Assembly: GCA_018895675.1 (NCBI GenBank)
Contig: JAHIOG010000582.1
Span: forward strand, 1 to 6,161
From: a bacterium
Lineage (GTDB): Bacteria > Fidelibacterota > UBA2242
DNA: 6,161 bases
Reading direction: 5' to 3'
The position numbers and the translations under genes are program-made. The notes below the pieces were generated by a model, which had not been told where the DNA came from, did no database searches, and worked only from the letters and a program-made list of their open reading frames with translations. The first letter of the stretch is position 1. The number at the start of each line of letters is the position of its first letter. Below, piece by piece: positions 1 to 4,712 of this stretch.

Positions 1-251
1 AGATAATTCTGCATCCTGGATTTTAAATACCTCTTTCCCCATGCCGTTTTTAAATATTTCTCTCTATGAGTCGCATCTTGCTGATTTAGACAGGCTTCAT
101 AATAGACTAATCTTAATAGTCTTCTATCTTTAGTTGAATTGACATTTCCCTCATTATGTTGTCTTATTCTTTTACTCAAATCATTTGTATAACCAACATA
201 AAAGTTTTTATCTTTCTCGCTTTGTAAAACATACACATAATACTTGATCAT
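1..251 (-). CDS. GIY-YIG nuclease family protein (URI-type), 3' end outside window
   Basis: Translating the minus strand from the ATG at 249-251 gives 83 full codons with no stop before the window edge. The protein begins MIKYYVYVLQSEK and shows the YVY (Y5-Y7) and FYVGYT (F17-T22) elements of the GIY-YIG fold, the conserved Arg in KRIRQH (R28) and the metal-binding Glu in HREKYLK (E64). Stand-alone members of this family (UvrC N-terminal/URI-like domain) are about 80-95 residues, so only a few C-terminal codons are missing. The family cuts DNA or is predicted to; the substrate of the small stand-alone proteins is not well known. The start codon overlaps the end of a short repeat (251-274) that also occurs at 4316-4340, so the leader of this gene is itself a repeated sequence. 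I see no Shine-Dalgarno motif. The family is secure; its mobility is inferred. Confidence 0.93.
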   Translation of the reverse strand, partial: MIKYYVYVLQSEKDKNFYVGYTNDLSKRIRQHNEGNVNSTKDRRLLRLVYYEACLNQQDATHREKYLKTAWGKRYLKSRMQNY

Positions 252-274
252 TTTATCTATCTAACGGGGTGAAG
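251..274 (-). repeat. Truncated copy 0 of the GC-rich repeat; leader of the GIY-YIG gene
   Basis: This stretch matches 4317-4340 almost base for base. Both carry TTTTATCTAT followed by TAACGGGGTGAAG, with one or two differences at the join. The larger repeat continues with GC-rich sequence at 3450 and 4340. Here it stops at 274, exactly where the AlbA_2 coding sequence begins to match its family. Read on the minus strand it runs CTTCACCCCGTTA, a short AT-rich stretch, then the GIY-YIG ATG. Confidence 0.8.
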
Positions 275-1075
275 TAATAATTCTCTGATTACCGGTAAAG
301 GATATTGCCATTTTTCAACTCTGCGAGTATCATTTGTAAACTCAAAAGTGACACTAATATTTTTCTTAATAAAGGTCATTGCATCATCGATTGCATTTAC
401 CAGCGGTGATTTTATCAAGATATCATCAATGATTACATCAGGAGCTCTGAAGCGCCCTATGTGAATTCCCGTATGGTGTTCACCAAACAATAACAGAGCT
501 GCAAAAGTGGCTTTACCTTTCCGGATGAATCCTGGTTTTTCAAGGTTCAACAGATTATTATCGGACAATTCGATACGCCCCCTGCTTTTTACTTCGTGAA
601 AGTAGGAAGCGATGACATCAGAAAAAAGATCGTCAACAGATTCATTAACGGAAAAGGAATCAAAAGAGCTGTTGAAACTACTCGACTGCATTTCTATAAT
701 TTCATTCAGTGGAACAAGATGATTGGATGCACCAATCCTCTTATAGTATCGTCCCTTACATGATACCGGTTTAACAGGGAATTCCTGAACTGTAATTTCA
801 ACAACCGTCTTATTTTCGAATTTGATCAGGTTCATCGCCGGAAATAACTGGGGTTGTGTGCCCAATTTAATTCTATCCATCCAGTCTTTTATTATCTCTG
901 CATCGGCATTTACACCTTTTATCGTTCCATCATTACTAACGCCGATAAGTATAGTTCCTCCAATAGAATTAGAGAAAGAGCAGATAGTCTTCATGACCTC
1001 TTTTCCAAAATTTTCCTTGAATTCAGAACGCTGATGTTCTTTGTTCTCTATTATATCGAGTATACGTTTAAGCAT
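257..1075 (-). pseudogene. AlbA_2 domain (Schlafen-like, divergent AAA-4) protein, 3'-truncated
   Basis: The 272-residue product starts MLKRILDIIENKEHQRSEFK. It carries the AlbA_2 signature: Glu-rich EFKE (18-21), KTICSFSNSIGG (29-40), then GGTILIGVSNDG (39-50), and further on GRYYKRIGASNHLV. The middle part (FAALLLFG, the FRAPDVIIDD region) matches the linker of putative transcriptional-regulator/ATP-binding proteins of about 400-480 residues. In that family the region after VIRE reads LLNA.xHRDY and opens a GHKL-like C-terminal domain. Here the protein reads RELLL and ends HPVR-stop. These last residues are encoded by the repeat at 251-274, so about 150-200 residues are lost. The 5' start is the only plausible Met; no Shine-Dalgarno is visible. 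Such proteins are predicted nucleic-acid-binding regulators, sometimes of defence loci; the role here is unknown. It may be transcribed but is probably non-functional. Confidence 0.86.
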
Positions 1076-1082
1076 AATGTGT

Positions 1083-1209
1083 TTCAGTCTGAAAATTTAT
1101 TATTTTTATTATGCTGGTCTTTGTAAAGATGATCGATTCGTTTCGTGTTGAATGTTGAAACTCGGCGGATAATGCCGTGGACTTCATAGCCTTTATGGAG
1201 GAGAAGTTC
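1083..1209 (-). pseudogene. gmd: Fragment of GDP-mannose 4,6-dehydratase (gmd)
   Basis: Minus-strand translation from 1209 reads ELLLHKGYEVHGIIRR, continues VSTFNTKRIDHLYKDQH, and stops at a TGA (1083-1085) after an unrelated tail NKNNKFSD. This is the N-terminal Rossmann region of GDP-mannose 4,6-dehydratase, which normally reads TGQDGSYL.ELLLEKGYEVHGIIRR, then S.FNT.RIDHLY.DPH. The enzyme makes GDP-4-keto-6-deoxymannose for fucose and other deoxysugars in surface polysaccharides. The glycine-rich GxxGxxG start is missing, and the same frame has a TAA just upstream (1225-1227). Only about 33 of some 340 residues are left. The fragment ends 8 bases before the AlbA_2 ATG. It suggests that the region once lay in or near a polysaccharide locus, or that a gmd fragment travelled here with a repeat. 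Confidence 0.75.
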
Positions 1210-1217
1210 GGACTTGT

Positions 1218-1301
1218 CCACTAATTACACCCCAGTACGGTCGTACCTCCCTACGGGGCAGGCGAATTTACACGAATTGTTTTTTACCGCAGAGACGCTT
1301 T
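1218..1301. repeat. Mosaic intergenic repeat: AATTACAC-type units with a hairpin insert, then an ACCGCAGAGACGC module
   Basis: Two near-identical units, AATTACAC (1223-1230) and AATTTACACGAATT (1265-1278), are separated by a 33-bp GC-rich module at 1231-1263. That module reads (minus strand) CCTGCCCCGTA, a variable centre, GTACTGGG, and can fold. Joining the flanks restores a CACGAATT-type tandem repeat. It is followed at 1284-1298 by TTACCGCAGAGACGC, a motif that returns at 4477-4490, 5642-5655 and 5676-5688. No gene is seen in 1210-1333. Confidence 0.7.
1231..1263 (-). repeat. GC-rich hairpin module D (33 bp)
   Basis: On the minus strand this reads CCTGCCCCGTA at one end and GTACTGGG at the other, so CCCCGTA and TACTGGGG-like arms can pair. 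The same ends with different centres are found at 3492-3528 and 4382-4449, and shorter variants at 4406-4437 and 4492-4520. Here the module sits between two halves of an unrelated AT-rich repeat, which marks it as a separate insertion unit. Confidence 0.65.
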
Positions 1302-1308
1302 TATGAAT

Positions 1309-1325
1309 GGAGAATGGAAACGGGA
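1309..1325 (+). repeat. Inner inverted repeat flanking the four-helix-bundle gene, left arm
   Basis: GGAGAATGGAAACGGGA here is mirrored on the minus strand at 1713-1696 as GGAGAACGGAAACCGGGA, with one substitution and one single-base indel. The arms lie immediately outside the ORF: this one is 8 bases past the stop, the other touches the start codon. Confidence 0.65.
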
Positions 1326-1333
1326 GAAATCAT

Positions 1334-1696
1334 TCAGAATTTTTCCTTCCTGGTCTTTATTAAGTTGTATATCATCGAGGAAATTTTGCGAGTTTTATTT
1401 ATCATTTGATTGGCATTTTCTGAAGTTATATAACCAAGTTTTTCTGCTAAATACAACTGAGTTCTTAATTCTCCACAAGATCCCTTCGCAATATATAAAA
1501 ATTGGATGTACTCCTTGTTTGTATTTCGTTCATAACCTTCCGCTATGTTTGATGGAATGGAAACGGCCGCTCTTTGTAATTGATCTCTAAATCCAAAATC
1601 TCTGCACCCGGATAGTAATTTGTATAGTTCAACCGTTAGATTCATACCCTCTTTCCACACTTCGATGTCTTCAAATTTTTCGATTTTGCGACTCAT
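1334..1696 (-). CDS. Four helix bundle protein (S23 / 23S rRNA intervening-sequence protein family)
   Basis: The 120-residue product begins MSRKIEKFEDIEVWKEGMNL and contains the family hallmark from residue 46 (SIPSNIAEGYERNTNKEYI) through LYIAKGSCGELRTQL (67-81) to the terminal helix KTRKISSMIYNLI. The family was first seen in intervening sequences inside 23S rRNA genes. Free-standing copies form small all-helical oligomers with a basic surface and an unproven, possibly RNA-linked, role. The frame is open upstream to 1783, but the family match starts at the Met at 1696, the usual start. A GGAG-containing stretch lies 13-17 bases upstream, rather far for a Shine-Dalgarno. The upstream codons come from repeat sequence (GTCCC hairpin and the inverted-repeat arm), so the longer start is rejected. 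The gene is intact, stands alone, and is enclosed by two nested inverted-repeat pairs, as if part of a cassette. Confidence 0.94.
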   Translation of the reverse strand: MSRKIEKFEDIEVWKEGMNLTVELYKLLSGCRDFGFRDQLQRAAVSIPSNIAEGYERNTNKEYIQFLYIAKGSCGELRTQLYLAEKLGYITSENANQMINKTRKISSMIYNLIKTRKEKF

Positions 1697-1713
1697 CCCG
1701 GTTTCCGTTCTCC
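1696..1713 (-). repeat. Inner inverted repeat flanking the four-helix-bundle gene, right arm
   Basis: The minus strand reads GGAGAACGGAAACCGGGA and pairs with 1309-1325. Its last base is the A of the ATG at 1696. This arm also supplies the only purine-rich GGAG stretch that could serve as ribosome binding site. Confidence 0.65.
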
Positions 1714-1750
1714 TTTTTCCGATTTCTGGTATCCGTTCATTATTCATTTT

Positions 1751-1764
1751 GTCCCAACAGGGAC
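1751..1764. repeat. Small hairpin GTCCC-AACA-GGGAC
   Basis: A perfect 5-bp stem with a 4-base loop. A sister hairpin GTCCC-GTT-GGGAC lies at 4689-4701, 12 bases past the hepT stop. Both occur next to ACCGC...GACGC-type repeat sequence. There is no T-run directly after either stem, so terminator function is not supported. Confidence 0.5.
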
Positions 1765-1787
1765 TCTTTGGAGCATTATACATTTTC

Positions 1788-1806
1788 TTTGCGTCTTGGC
1801 GGTTAT
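1788..1806 (-). repeat. Outer inverted repeat, right arm (partner of 1284-1298)
   Basis: The minus strand reads TAACCGCCAAGACGC and matches TTACCGCAGAGACGC at 1284-1298 in 12 of 15 positions, in opposite orientation. With the inner arms it makes a nested inverted-repeat frame round the four-helix-bundle gene. The same TTTGCGTC.TGGCG sequence is seen at 4558-4570 and, in part, 5592-5602. Confidence 0.55.
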
Positions 1807-1814
1807 TTATTCTT

Positions 1815-3112
1815 CTATTCTTTCAGCAGCCATTTCCAGATGGGAATCACTTGAATCGTTTCGGATTCGACGGTCAGTTCCTGTTCTTCATCTTCAGTAA
1901 TGATCAGCAATTTTTCTGCTTTCAGTGCCCTTTTTGCCTCCAGCAATCCATCTATCTCTCTTTTTCTGATCTTATCGTTTGACAAACTCGTACAAACCTG
2001 AATAGCGGTATCGATTTGCAATCCTTTTTTAATCAGGAAATCAACTTCTCCGTCTTTTTTCGATTTCCAGTAGAATATCTCGTGATTCCGTCGTAACAGT
2101 TCGGTACAAACGATGTTTTCATACAGTCGTCCAAGGTTCCGGGAAAAGTTAAAAGCGATTGAATTGGCAAGCGCGGTATCGATCGAATAAATTTTAGAGG
2201 GATTATAGATTTGTCGTTTGACAGAATAATCGAAGAGATCGACCCGCATGAATAAATAGACGCTTTCCAGAATTCCAAGGTAATTTTTTATGGTATTCAG
2301 GCTCTTAACGTTGATCAGATTCTGCAGGTTTTGATAGCTTTGAATGGTCCCGATATTCGAAGCCAGAAACAACGCCAATTCCCTTATCTCGTGCGTATTC
2401 CGGATATTGTAACGGGCAATGACATCCCGGTAGATAATATCTTTGAAGTATTGTTCCAACAGGGACAGGTCTTTGTTTTTTAGTACTTCCGGAAATCCGC
2501 CTGTATTGACATACTCTTTAAACAGGTTTTAATTTGGACCTTCTTCTCTCTGAGATAAAAATCCGCCGGTTGGAATTCAACCTGATTGAATCTCAGAAAC
2601 TCACTAAAAGAGAATGGGAAATTCGAGATTTGCCAGTTTCGACCGGTAAGGGCGGAGGCAATTTCAGAGCTGAGCAGAGACGCATTTGAACCGGTGACAA
2701 AGATTTTGACATCTTCAAATTCATAAATTCGGTTGACCCATCTTTCCCAGCCCTGGATATTTTGAATTTCATCCAGGAAAAAGTACTTGCGGCCTTGCGG
2801 TTGAAACATCTCGATAAATGTTTCCAAAAGCATCTCAAAATCCTGATGACTGAATTCGATAAAGCGTTCATCGTCAAAATTCAGATAAAGGATGTTATTT
2901 TCCTGCACCTGTTCGCTAATCCGGATATCGTCGCCGATCAATTTCAGCAGCGATGATTTTCCTGCGCGACGAACCCCGCTGATAACAATTATCTCTTTTT
3001 GGTGCAGAAGGTGCCTGATATATTTTTGATTATCGCAATTAATAAGTCCGGTTGTGTTTAGAAACCGCTCCTTATGTTCGACGATAAGTTGTTTGATTTT
3101 TTCTTTGTTCAT
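1815..3112 (-). pseudogene. DUF4143/AAA_14 family ATPase, single-base frameshift
   Basis: Two adjacent reading frames together form one protein of about 432 residues, a normal length for the family. The first (3112-2480) has Walker A GVRRAGKS (46-53), Walker B YFFLDEIQ (110-117), the TGSN sensor (140-143) and LTGR (155-158), which define the AAA_14 P-loop part. The second supplies the DUF4143 C-terminal part: IIYRDVIARYNI, then YLFMRVDLFDYSVKRQIYNP, KIYSIDTALAN, and the nuclease-fold-like ENIVCTELLRR...KDGEVDFLI. At 2527-2530 the minus strand has AAAAC where AAAAAC would restore IKNLFKEYVNTGGFPEVL; the actual frame runs to a stop at 2480. One base has been lost in a short A-run, either a real mutation or a sequencing error. 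The site is not a canonical slippery heptamer. Family members are common accessory genes of unknown role. No Shine-Dalgarno is visible; phased repeats lie just upstream. Confidence 0.92.
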
Positions 3113-3120
3113 ATTACTAA

Positions 3121-3166
3121 TATTGCATTAGTATTGCATTGTATGTAAGGATATATTGCATTAGTA
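3121..3166. promoter_or_regulatory. Phased direct repeats TATTGCATTAG upstream of the ATPase gene
   Basis: TATTGCATTAGTA begins at 3121, TATTGCATTGTA at 3132 and TATTGCATTAGTA at 3154, starts that are 11 and 22 bp apart. A degenerate fourth unit may fill 3142-3153. The copies therefore face the same side of the helix and lie 9-54 bp before the ATPase start codon, where an operator would be expected. The repeats could instead be a plain microsatellite-like duplication. No protein that might bind them is identified. Confidence 0.45.
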
Positions 3167-3203
3167 AAGAATTTCCTATTGATTTTCGTTCTCGTTCCGG
3201 GGC

Positions 3204-3251
3204 TCGGCGGATAATGCCGTGGACTTCATAGCCTTTTTCAAGAAGAAGTTC
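3204..3251 (-). pseudogene. gmd: Second fragment of GDP-mannose 4,6-dehydratase (gmd)
   Basis: The minus strand reads ELLLEKGYEVHGIIRR and then an unrelated APERERKS tail. Thirty-four bases are identical to the fragment at 1161-1194; the remaining codons differ partly at third positions (CTT CTT against CTC CTC) and in one residue (E against H). Both fragments begin at the same Glu codon, and each has an in-frame stop a few codons upstream. Only 16 residues are recognisable, so the call rests on this highly characteristic motif and on the longer sister fragment. Confidence 0.65.
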
Positions 3252-3256
3252 GGTTC

Positions 3257-3321
3257 ACCCTGTGTAATAGTACTTAATGAAAAATTTCAGTCCATGACAA
3301 AAATGACTCATTACACAGGGT
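3257..3321. repeat. 65-bp inverted-repeat structure (possible MITE or collapsed transposon ends)
   Basis: ACCCTGTGTAAT at 3257-3268 is perfectly inverted at 3310-3321 (ATTACACAGGGT), separated by 41 AT-rich bases. The ends have the form CCCTGT..AAT, like those of the MITE-like element at 5959-6061. No flanking duplication is seen (TTCA on the left, TAAA on the right). Between this and the GC-rich repeat (3322-3439) I see no recognisable gene. Confidence 0.6.
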
Positions 3322-3439
3322 AAAGATAGGAGCCGTCTCTTGCCCTGTTAAATAATCTTCTATGAATTCATGTATTAAAATACGTGACCTTTAAAAACTT
3401 AAAATTACAGCGACGAAGAAATTGAGTCATTTATATTTC

Positions 3440-3551
3440 ACGGGGTGAAACCGGTTATGCTGGCTTGCCCCGCCGAAGGCTTTGGGGTGATGCCTGCCCC
3501 GTAAGGAGCGAAGCGACTGTATCGGGGAGTGCTTTTTTCATTTCTTTATTT
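3440..3551 (-). repeat. GC-rich palindromic repeat, copy 1
   Basis: Aligned to 4331-4477, it shares CGGGGTGAA, the CCGG.GAT.C.GGCTTGCC hairpin part, CCGAAGGC, GGGTGATGCCTGCCCCGTAA, GGAGCGAAGCG, then ACTGTA..GGGG and AGTGCTTTTTTCA. Copy 1 lacks the 32-bp insert of copy 2. It ends exactly where the IS1380 coding sequence begins to match its family and supplies that ORF's last codons and stop. On the minus strand it ends CACCCCGTG, AT-rich bases and ATGACTC, but no GIY-YIG gene follows. Confidence 0.85.
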
Positions 3552-4182
3552 GTCCGCTAATTCCTTCATACACATGAAGCGGCATATAACAATAATTCCC
3601 ATAATAACTGTTGAATAACGCCATTTGTTGACGACTTTGGACAGTATCATCCGTATCATCAAAATCCAGAACAATGACCTCCGGCGCTTCTTCATAGGAA
3701 GCGATAAAGTTATCGACAAATGCGTATGCGATCCGAACCAGCTCTTTCCTGGTTACTTTATTCTCTAATCGACTGATGCTTGGCTGAGAAGCTAATTCCA
3801 ACCCTTCTTGAGGCAATCGCCCTACTGCCATCTTGATGGCCGGGTCAATACGTAAAGTATTACTGTCATTGGCATCCTCATATCCGCAGGCGATCTGATA
3901 AACACGTTGCGCAACTATCTCACTAATCGAATGGCTAACAGAATATGAACGACGGGAGTCTTTAATGCTTTCACCCAAAGACCGAATAATGCCAATTTGC
4001 TTTTCTGTCTCACTTAATAATAGTACACCGGTATCACTCGTCACATTACCACCATTAAAATCAAACTCAACCTTTTTCCCGCATACAGAACCGCTAATCA
4101 GGGGCTCTTCTTTTGATTTTTGAAAAAAATTACTTTGAAATGTGTCATTCTGGCTTTGTATATTTCGAGTAGATGTTTGCAT
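3538..4182 (-). pseudogene. IS1380 family transposase, N-terminal half only
   Basis: The 214-residue remnant shows the IS1380 N-terminal pattern: FNGGNVTSDTGVLLLSETE (42-60), RVYQIACGYEDANDSNTLR (93-111), then LASQPSISRLEN (130-141). The block holding the first catalytic Asp follows, VIVLDFDDTDDT (169-180), and after it QQMALFNSYYGNYCYMPLHV. Full-length enzymes have about 430-450 residues, so the second Asp and the Glu of the DDE triad are lost. The protein ends in GISGQIKK-stop, and the last residues come from the GC-rich repeat. The usual HG after the DFD.TDD motif is replaced by QS. AAGGAG lies 6 bases before the ATG, the best ribosome binding site in the window. The element is dead unless mobilised in trans. 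Confidence 0.92.
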
Positions 4183-4280
4183 GAGTTCTCCTTGTTATTT
4201 TCTTTTTTTAACTATCTGAATTTAACTAATTTATGGGGAACTCGTGTAAACTTTTTTAAAATACTGATGAATAATTCAGG
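3552..4280 (-). mobile_element. Remnant of an IS1380 family insertion sequence
   Basis: The transposase remnant is preceded on the minus strand by about 98 bases of leader starting CCTGAATTATTCATCAG at 4280. IS1380 elements usually start with CC and duplicate about 4 bp, so 4280 is the likely outer end; the opposite end has been removed by the repeat at 3440-3551 and cannot be compared. Possible promoter elements are TTTACA followed about 16 bases later by TAGTTA, which is weak evidence. Confidence 0.6.
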
Positions 4281-4315
4281 TTAGGAATGTGTTTCATCTA
4301 ATAATTTTTCTTTAG

Positions 4316-4477
4316 TTTTTATCTATATAACGGGGTGAAGCCGGTGATACCGGCTTGCCCTGCCGAAGGCCTGAGGGTGATGCCTGCCCCGTAAGGAGCG
4401 AAGCGCCTGCCCCGTGCTACGAAGTAGCTTATCAGGGACTGTACTGGGGAGTGCTTTTTTCATATATTTCTTTATTT
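4316..4477 (-). repeat. GC-rich palindromic repeat, copy 2, with a 32-bp insert
   Basis: This copy has the same order of blocks as 3440-3551 but 32 extra bases at 4406-4437. Its left part (4316-4340) also matches the GIY-YIG leader at 250-274. The GC-rich stem-loop blocks stand out sharply from the AT-rich surroundings. On the minus strand it ends CTTCACCCCGTTATATAGATAAAA and is followed by no recognisable gene (4281-4315). Confidence 0.85.
4406..4437. repeat. Hairpin module A (32 bp) inside copy 2 of the GC-rich repeat
   Basis: Beginning CCTGCCCCGT and ending CAGGG, with an inner perfect stem GCTAC-GAA-GTAGC, it is absent from copy 1 at the same place (after AAGCG, before ACTGTA). It thus lies in the loop of the larger CCCCGTA...TACTGGGG hairpin. 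Whether it is an insertion in copy 2 or a loss from copy 1 cannot be told from two copies. Confidence 0.7.
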
Positions 4478-4690
4478 CCACCGCAGAGGCGCCCCGGTAC
4501 GCTCCGCTACGGGGCAGGCTGAGGCGCTGAGTTCTTTTATTATTTTTTATATTCTTCTTTGCGTCATGGCGTCTTGGCCTGCCCGTCCTCCGGGTTCCCT
4601 TCGGCCAGCCTGCCTCACGCTCTACGTGGCTGGCAGGGAGCAGGCGGGCGGTTAATGTTTTTTTCCACCGCAAAAGCGCTTCAAAGATGT
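4478..4690. repeat. Mosaic of nested hairpin repeats upstream of the IS remnant and past hepT
   Basis: In order: CCACCGCAGAGGCG (4479-4491); a hairpin (4492-4520) flanked by a 7-bp direct repeat GAGGCGC (4486-4492, 4521-4527); CTGAGTTCTTTTATT (4527-4541); TTCTTTGCGTCATGGCG (4555-4571); a GGCCTGCCCG...CGGGCGGTT palindrome (4576-4652) with a 33-bp hairpin in its loop; and ACCGCAAAAGCGC (4667-4679). A run of open codons on the minus strand across this stretch is repeat, not gene. With the IS leader and copy 2 this accounts for the whole gap from 4183 to 4712. Confidence 0.7.
4605..4637. repeat. Hairpin module B (33 bp) inserted in a palindrome loop
   Basis: CCTGCC-TCACG (4610-4620) pairs with CGTGG-ct-GGCAGG (4625-4637). 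The surrounding palindrome at 4574-4660 is the same as at 5719-5774 except for this insert, which sits in the CCCTTCGGG apex. Confidence 0.7.
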
Positions 4691-4712
4691 CCCGTTGGGA
4701 CGAGATAATATC

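Noticed and set aside
1303..1590. Plus-strand open frame over the four-helix-bundle gene
   Set aside because: It is antisense to a gene with a strong family signature and has no recognisable product.
1697..1783. Longer start for the four-helix-bundle protein (29 extra residues)
   Set aside because: The extra codons lie in a GTCCC hairpin and an inverted-repeat arm, and the family consistently begins just before KFEDIEVWK.
2520..2540. Programmed ribosomal frameshift in the ATPase gene
   Set aside because: A -1 slip would join the frames, but the local sequence is not an X XXY YYZ slippery heptamer and no stimulatory stem or family precedent is apparent; a one-base loss is simpler.
3121..3166. 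Plasmid-type replication origin iterons
   Set aside because: Only three short units, with no replication initiator gene, DnaA box cluster or adjoining AT-rich melting region that stands out; an operator or chance duplication fits better.
3285..3400. Minus-strand open stretch reading ILIHEFIEDYLTGQE
   Set aside because: It is short, lacks a start in frame, runs into the 65-bp inverted repeat, and I recognise no family.
4323..4673. Open frame of 116 codons on the minus strand
   Set aside because: It runs entirely through palindromic repeats (copy 2, module A, module C and the GGCCTGCCCG palindrome); its Arg/Gly/Pro-rich product reflects GC-rich repeats, not a protein family.
4689..4701. Intrinsic terminator for hepT (GTCCC-GTT-GGGAC)
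   Set aside because: On the minus strand no T-run follows the short stem; it is more likely a repeat hairpin, like its sister at 1751-1764.
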